Positions 60,965-64,000 of a DNA stretch of 64,000 nucleotides are shown one piece after another (the stretch's first letter is position 1; every line of letters starts with the position of its first letter). The stretch covers positions 682,001 through 746,000 of the forward strand of contig NZ_CP081849.1 of the NCBI RefSeq assembly GCF_018982885.2, read 5' to 3'. The notes below the pieces were generated by a model. It made no database searches. It was not told the origin of the DNA and worked only from the letters and a program-made list of their open reading frames with translations. A program made the position numbers and the translations under genes. Origin of the DNA: Polymorphobacter megasporae (GTDB lineage: Bacteria; Pseudomonadota; Alphaproteobacteria; Sphingomonadales; Sphingomonadaceae).

Positions 60965-61726
60965 TCATATTTTGCGAATGTCGTGAAACATCTCCTCCAG
61001 TGATTGAGATCCGTGCTCCGAACGGCTTTGCCGATGACTACGCACTATCCGAGATATTGTGGAGGGGGCTACACCGTATGTTTGGGCAAGGCTTGCGAGT
61101 GACTCCTTCCCGAAGGTTGCGGCCTCTCCGATTGCGTTCTGGATCTCAGTCGAGAGCTTCGGCTTGGGCCCGCGCCTGTTTCCCGAAGCAGTTGCCTTGG
61201 CGACTCCTCTGGACACACGCCTTCCCAGTTCACCGGCGTCAATCTTAATTACGACGGGAACCGATGGCGCTTTCGGACCCCGGAGTACACGCGAAATCGT
61301 ACTCTTGTGGACACCAAACTCCAGCGCAAGGTCCGTACTCATACTCGTGCCTTCAACGACTCGCTGAATGATCTCGACCTGTTGGGCTTCGGTTAGAGCC
61401 ATTCGACCCCGTGACGCTGGAAGCGCATCAGCTAATGGCTCTTTATCGCCACGAAGTCTGGAACGCTCCTGCAACATACGGGCGACAGCAGGATTGGCTT
61501 CCCGCTCCGCACTCATGATTCTGTGCACGGTTGCCTCACTTACCCCGTAAGCACGGGCTGCTTGTGCGCCGTTCAATCCACCGCGCACCACCGTCTCAAT
61601 GATCCGACACCGGACACCGGATAGAATGCGAGGTCGTCTGACGCGCTGCCCGTGGGTCGAAGTTGACTGGTCGACGACATCCGGCTCACCTTCAGTGAAG
61701 TCTTCGTCCTTCAAACCATCCTCCAC
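60965..61726 (-). CDS. Protein with three helix-turn-helix motifs, function unknown
   Basis: This 253-residue protein carries three helix-turn-helix modules at about residues 37-72 (NGAQAARAYGVSEATVHRIM), 111-150 (STDLALEFGVHKSTISRVLR) and 190-231 (LASLAQTYGVAPSTISRIVR). They are linked by short basic segments such as RRGPKPK. Each module resembles the resolvase or transposase type. There is no catalytic domain, so it is probably a DNA-binding protein that spans a long or repeated site. It is next to the transposase remnant and upstream of nothing obvious; a role in element regulation is speculation. Confidence 0.65.
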   Translation of the reverse strand: MEDGLKDEDFTEGEPDVVDQSTSTHGQRVRRPRILSGVRCRIIETVVRGGLNGAQAARAYGVSEATVHRIMSAEREANPAVARMLQERSRLRGDKEPLADALPASRGRMALTEAQQVEIIQRVVEGTSMSTDLALEFGVHKSTISRVLRGPKAPSVPVVIKIDAGELGRRVSRGVAKATASGNRRGPKPKLSTEIQNAIGEAATFGKESLASLAQTYGVAPSTISRIVRSHRQSRSEHGSQSLEEMFHDIRKI

Positions 61727-61740
61727 CTACCGCTTGTAAC

Positions 61741-61771
61741 GAAAAAGGGCGGACCCGGAGGCCCGCCCTTT
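61741..61771 (-). terminator. Rho-independent terminator of the TonB receptor gene
   Basis: The arms AAAGGGCGG and CCGCCCTTT surround a G+C-rich centre and, on the minus strand, are followed by TTTTTC. It lies 23 nt after the stop of the leftward receptor gene, giving a standard intrinsic terminator. Confidence 0.85.
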
Positions 61772-61793
61772 CACGTGTCGATGTTTCTGGCGA

Positions 61794-64000
61794 CTAGAAC
61801 TTGACGCGGGCAGTAACGGCGTAGCGGCGGCCCAGCGCGTCGTATGTCGACGGATACGTGTTACCGCTGTTGAACGCCGCTGAACCGATCGTGCTACCCG
61901 TCGCCGGCGGCTTGCGGTTGCCGAGGTTCTGCGCCGTCAGCGTGAGCGAGAGGTTCTCTAGGACGCTGATGCGGGTCGACAGGTCGAAATAGTCATACGG
62001 CTTAATGTGACCGTAGTTGACAGTCTGGCCTGCGCCATCGGTGCCGATGAAAGCCGCACCGCTGGCGATCACGTCGAGAGGCTCCTGGTTGAGCTTGTCG
62101 ATATGGCGCCACAGCAACGACACATCGAACGAGTCGAAGCTCAGCGTCGACCGCTGGGTCCACTGGAACTTAGGCTGAGGCGAACCGGTGATGGTACCGC
62201 CGTCAGCGCCGCAGTTGACGCTGTAGAATCCGACGCAATCGCGGTTAACCGAAGTTGGCGTCGCCTGGAAGCGATTGTTAAAGGTGTAGTTACCAGTGAA
62301 CGACAGACCGAGCTTCGCAAAGCCAACGTCCTGGCTATAGTTAAAGCTCACATCCACGCCCTCGGTCGCGATACGTCCAAGGTTAGAAAGGCCCTGGAAG
62401 ATACCCGCGGTCGTCGCCGGGTCACCATCAAGGCCGCCGGTGGCAGGACTACGCCGGATGATCGTGCAAGCCGGATCGGTCGCACTCGCTGCGGTCAAAT
62501 TACCAAAGCAGGAATTGATAGCATCCGCGGGCGTCGGGTTCGAAACAGCGCGCTTCACCTTGATGTTGTAATAATCCGCAGTGACCGAGAAGTTACGAAG
62601 GAACATTGGCGTGAAGACAATGCCACCGGTGTACGTATCCGCAACCTCGGGACGGAGGTTGACGTTACCACCGCTCGACGCATTGATCTGTCCGGCAGTA
62701 CCATTCTGGATGGCACCGATCGAAGCTGCCGGCGCACCCTGCGCAAGGCAGACCGCGCGCAGGTTGGCGTTCGTCGTCGGCGCAAGCCCGGCGCAGGGAT
62801 CAACGGCAAGGTTTGTCAGGCCTGTCGAAACCGGCGTGAACAGCTCTCCGATGTTAGGTGCGCGAACGGCGTGGGCGTAGTTTCCACGGACCTTGATGCC
62901 GAACCCGGGCTCGTAGCTGCCGCCGCCCTTGTAGGTGGTGGTGTTATACGACGGGTTACCCGGAGCGTTGACCTTGTAGGATGAATAACGAATTCCGCCT
63001 TCGAACGTCAGGCTCTGGATGCCGGGCTTATCCTGGATCAGCGGAGCGACGAGTTCGCCGAAGCCTTCCTTGACGTTATAGCTGCCGGTGATGTCCGGCA
63101 GGCCGCCCCCGGTTCCACCAAGCTCGCCCGGCGTCTGGGAAAGCGTGTCAGAGCGACGAGTCGCCTTATAATCACGGTATTCGGCACCGACCGCAAAACT
63201 GATCGGGTCGGTCGCGGCGGGTGACGTGACGCCAAAGTCACCACTCAACTGGGCATGAACCTGACCGAGCTGGGTCTTGACACGCTCCGTGCTGGTTGCG
63301 TTCAGATAAGGAAGCTGAGTCCCGCTCAGACTGCCGATCGGTCCGAAAATGTTGATCGGTACGCAACCTGTTCCAGCGGTGATGTCCGCTCCGCCAGGCG
63401 CGCCCCCGAGGCAAGTTGCAGTATTGGTCGCATAAAGCGCCGAACGGACACGCGATGTCAGTACGTAGTTCTGAATCTGCTGGAGATTCTCGCTCTCACC
63501 ATAAGCACCACTGACATCCCAATCCAGATGGTCGCCGAACTTGCCGCGGGCGCCAACCTTATAGTCGAAAACGGTTGTAGTGAACTCGCTGATGCGCGGC
63601 CCGACTTCGGGCGTCCTGCGCTTGAGCACAGTCGTCGCGGCGCGGAAGTTGGGATCGTTCGGATTGGTCGCCGTCGATGCAGCCGCGCACTGCGCCGGCG
63701 TCAACGTCTGGATGCCATCAGTGTTCGGATCGAAGTCCTGGTTATTACAGAACTGATTACGCAGAGCTGCGGGCAGATACGGGTTGCTCAGCGGAATGAC
63801 GACAGACGAAGCGAAGACGCCCGACGGAGCGATGATCGTGTTGACGGTGTTCTTCGAGAAAAGGCCGCGAGTGTAGACCTGGAAGCTGTCCGACACGTCA
63901 TACTTCGCCTGCGCAAAGATGTTGAAGCGCTTGAATGGGGTCTGAAAAATATTGTATGGATTGAAGTTGAACGGCGCGTAGGTGGCCGGTCCAGTCGGTC
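61794..64000 (-). CDS. TonB-dependent receptor, C-terminal part (cut by window edge)
   Basis: About 735 C-terminal residues of an outer-membrane receptor are visible; the frame stays open to the window end (FNFNPYNIFQTPFKRFNIFA precedes the first possible internal start). The barrel sequence is typical, with strands such as GVDVSFNYSQDVGFAKLGLS and a closing GRRYAVTARVKF with terminal aromatic residue. Cysteine pairs in extracellular loops (CNNQDFDPNTDGIQT, TATCLGGAPGG) are common in sphingomonad receptors with unknown substrates. Signal peptide, plug and any STN domain lie outside. The ligand cannot be inferred. Confidence 0.92.
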   Translation of the reverse strand, partial: PTGPATYAPFNFNPYNIFQTPFKRFNIFAQAKYDVSDSFQVYTRGLFSKNTVNTIIAPSGVFASSVVIPLSNPYLPAALRNQFCNNQDFDPNTDGIQTLTPAQCAAASTATNPNDPNFRAATTVLKRRTPEVGPRISEFTTTVFDYKVGARGKFGDHLDWDVSGAYGESENLQQIQNYVLTSRVRSALYATNTATCLGGAPGGADITAGTGCVPINIFGPIGSLSGTQLPYLNATSTERVKTQLGQVHAQLSGDFGVTSPAATDPISFAVGAEYRDYKATRRSDTLSQTPGELGGTGGGLPDITGSYNVKEGFGELVAPLIQDKPGIQSLTFEGGIRYSSYKVNAPGNPSYNTTTYKGGGSYEPGFGIKVRGNYAHAVRAPNIGELFTPVSTGLTNLAVDPCAGLAPTTNANLRAVCLAQGAPAASIGAIQNGTAGQINASSGGNVNLRPEVADTYTGGIVFTPMFLRNFSVTADYYNIKVKRAVSNPTPADAINSCFGNLTAASATDPACTIIRRSPATGGLDGDPATTAGIFQGLSNLGRIATEGVDVSFNYSQDVGFAKLGLSFTGNYTFNNRFQATPTSVNRDCVGFYSVNCGADGGTITGSPQPKFQWTQRSTLSFDSFDVSLLWRHIDKLNQEPLDVIASGAAFIGTDGAGQTVNYGHIKPYDYFDLSTRISVLENLSLTLTAQNLGNRKPPATGSTIGSAAFNSGNTYPSTYDALGRRYAVTARVKF

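Noticed and set aside
1-64000. tRNA, rRNA, CRISPR array, replication initiator, partition genes, integrase
   Set aside because: Looked for and not found in the window by eye; absence cannot be excluded without computation.

Overview
The window looks like a large sphingomonad (Alphaproteobacteria, Sphingomonadales) plasmid or other conjugative element. The grounds are the high G+C with long antisense shadow frames, a PEP-CTERM protein with the tail typical of this group, large TonB-dependent receptors, a FecI/FecR-regulated lasso peptide locus, and a full F-type conjugation operon. No rRNA, tRNA, CRISPR array, replication initiator, partition gene or integrase was seen, so plasmid versus integrated element cannot be settled here.

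Region 1 (1-4.1 kb) holds two different IS66-family elements placed head to head; the left one runs off the window. Region 2 (4.4-11.5 kb) is loosely packed accessory DNA. It has a YciE/YciF-type ferritin-like protein, a frameshifted YihY/BrkB remnant, a PEP-CTERM surface protein with a terminator, a probable decayed antiporter tail, a large inverted repeat ahead of a winged-helix protein, a membrane diguanylate cyclase and an XRE regulator.

Region 3 (11.75-22.25 kb) is a complete lasso peptide locus. A GntR regulator is followed by a 37-residue precursor gene (12471-12584), a perfect 28-nt palindrome, the leader peptidase (B) and the macrolactam synthetase (C). On the opposite strand, convergent with C and overlapping it by 38 bp, lie sigma factor, FecR anti-sigma factor, TonB-dependent receptor with STN domain, and a serine isopeptidase. 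The predicted core is ASFVGDLAEGVIRYQQP with an Ala1-Glu9 ring. The two arms fit production on one strand and sensing, uptake and linearisation of the peptide on the other.

Region 4 (22.6-45.3 kb) has a nucleotidyltransferase-HEPN protein and then a tightly overlapping F-type type IV secretion operon: traA-L-E-K-B-dsbC-V-C-trbI-S26 peptidase-W-U-trbC-N-F-H-G. Several small unassigned genes and a DUF2726 gene are interleaved. Region 5 (45.3-55.7 kb) holds a WGR protein, an S1/P1 nuclease, an SF1 helicase, a DUF1173 protein, a MobF relaxase, a disrupted coupling-protein gene (traD) and a small relaxosome-type protein. A candidate oriT region follows.

Region 6 (56.2-64 kb) has a three-gene overlapping set (DCC oxidoreductase, DUF427, class II-like photolyase), a GH19-type muralytic protein overlapping a secreted protein, a transposase scrap, a protein with three helix-turn-helix motifs, and the C-terminal part of a second TonB-dependent receptor. 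The main points of interest are the new lasso peptide with a non-glycine first residue and the traD gene, whose ATPase core appears replaced and frameshifted although the rest of the transfer operon looks intact.
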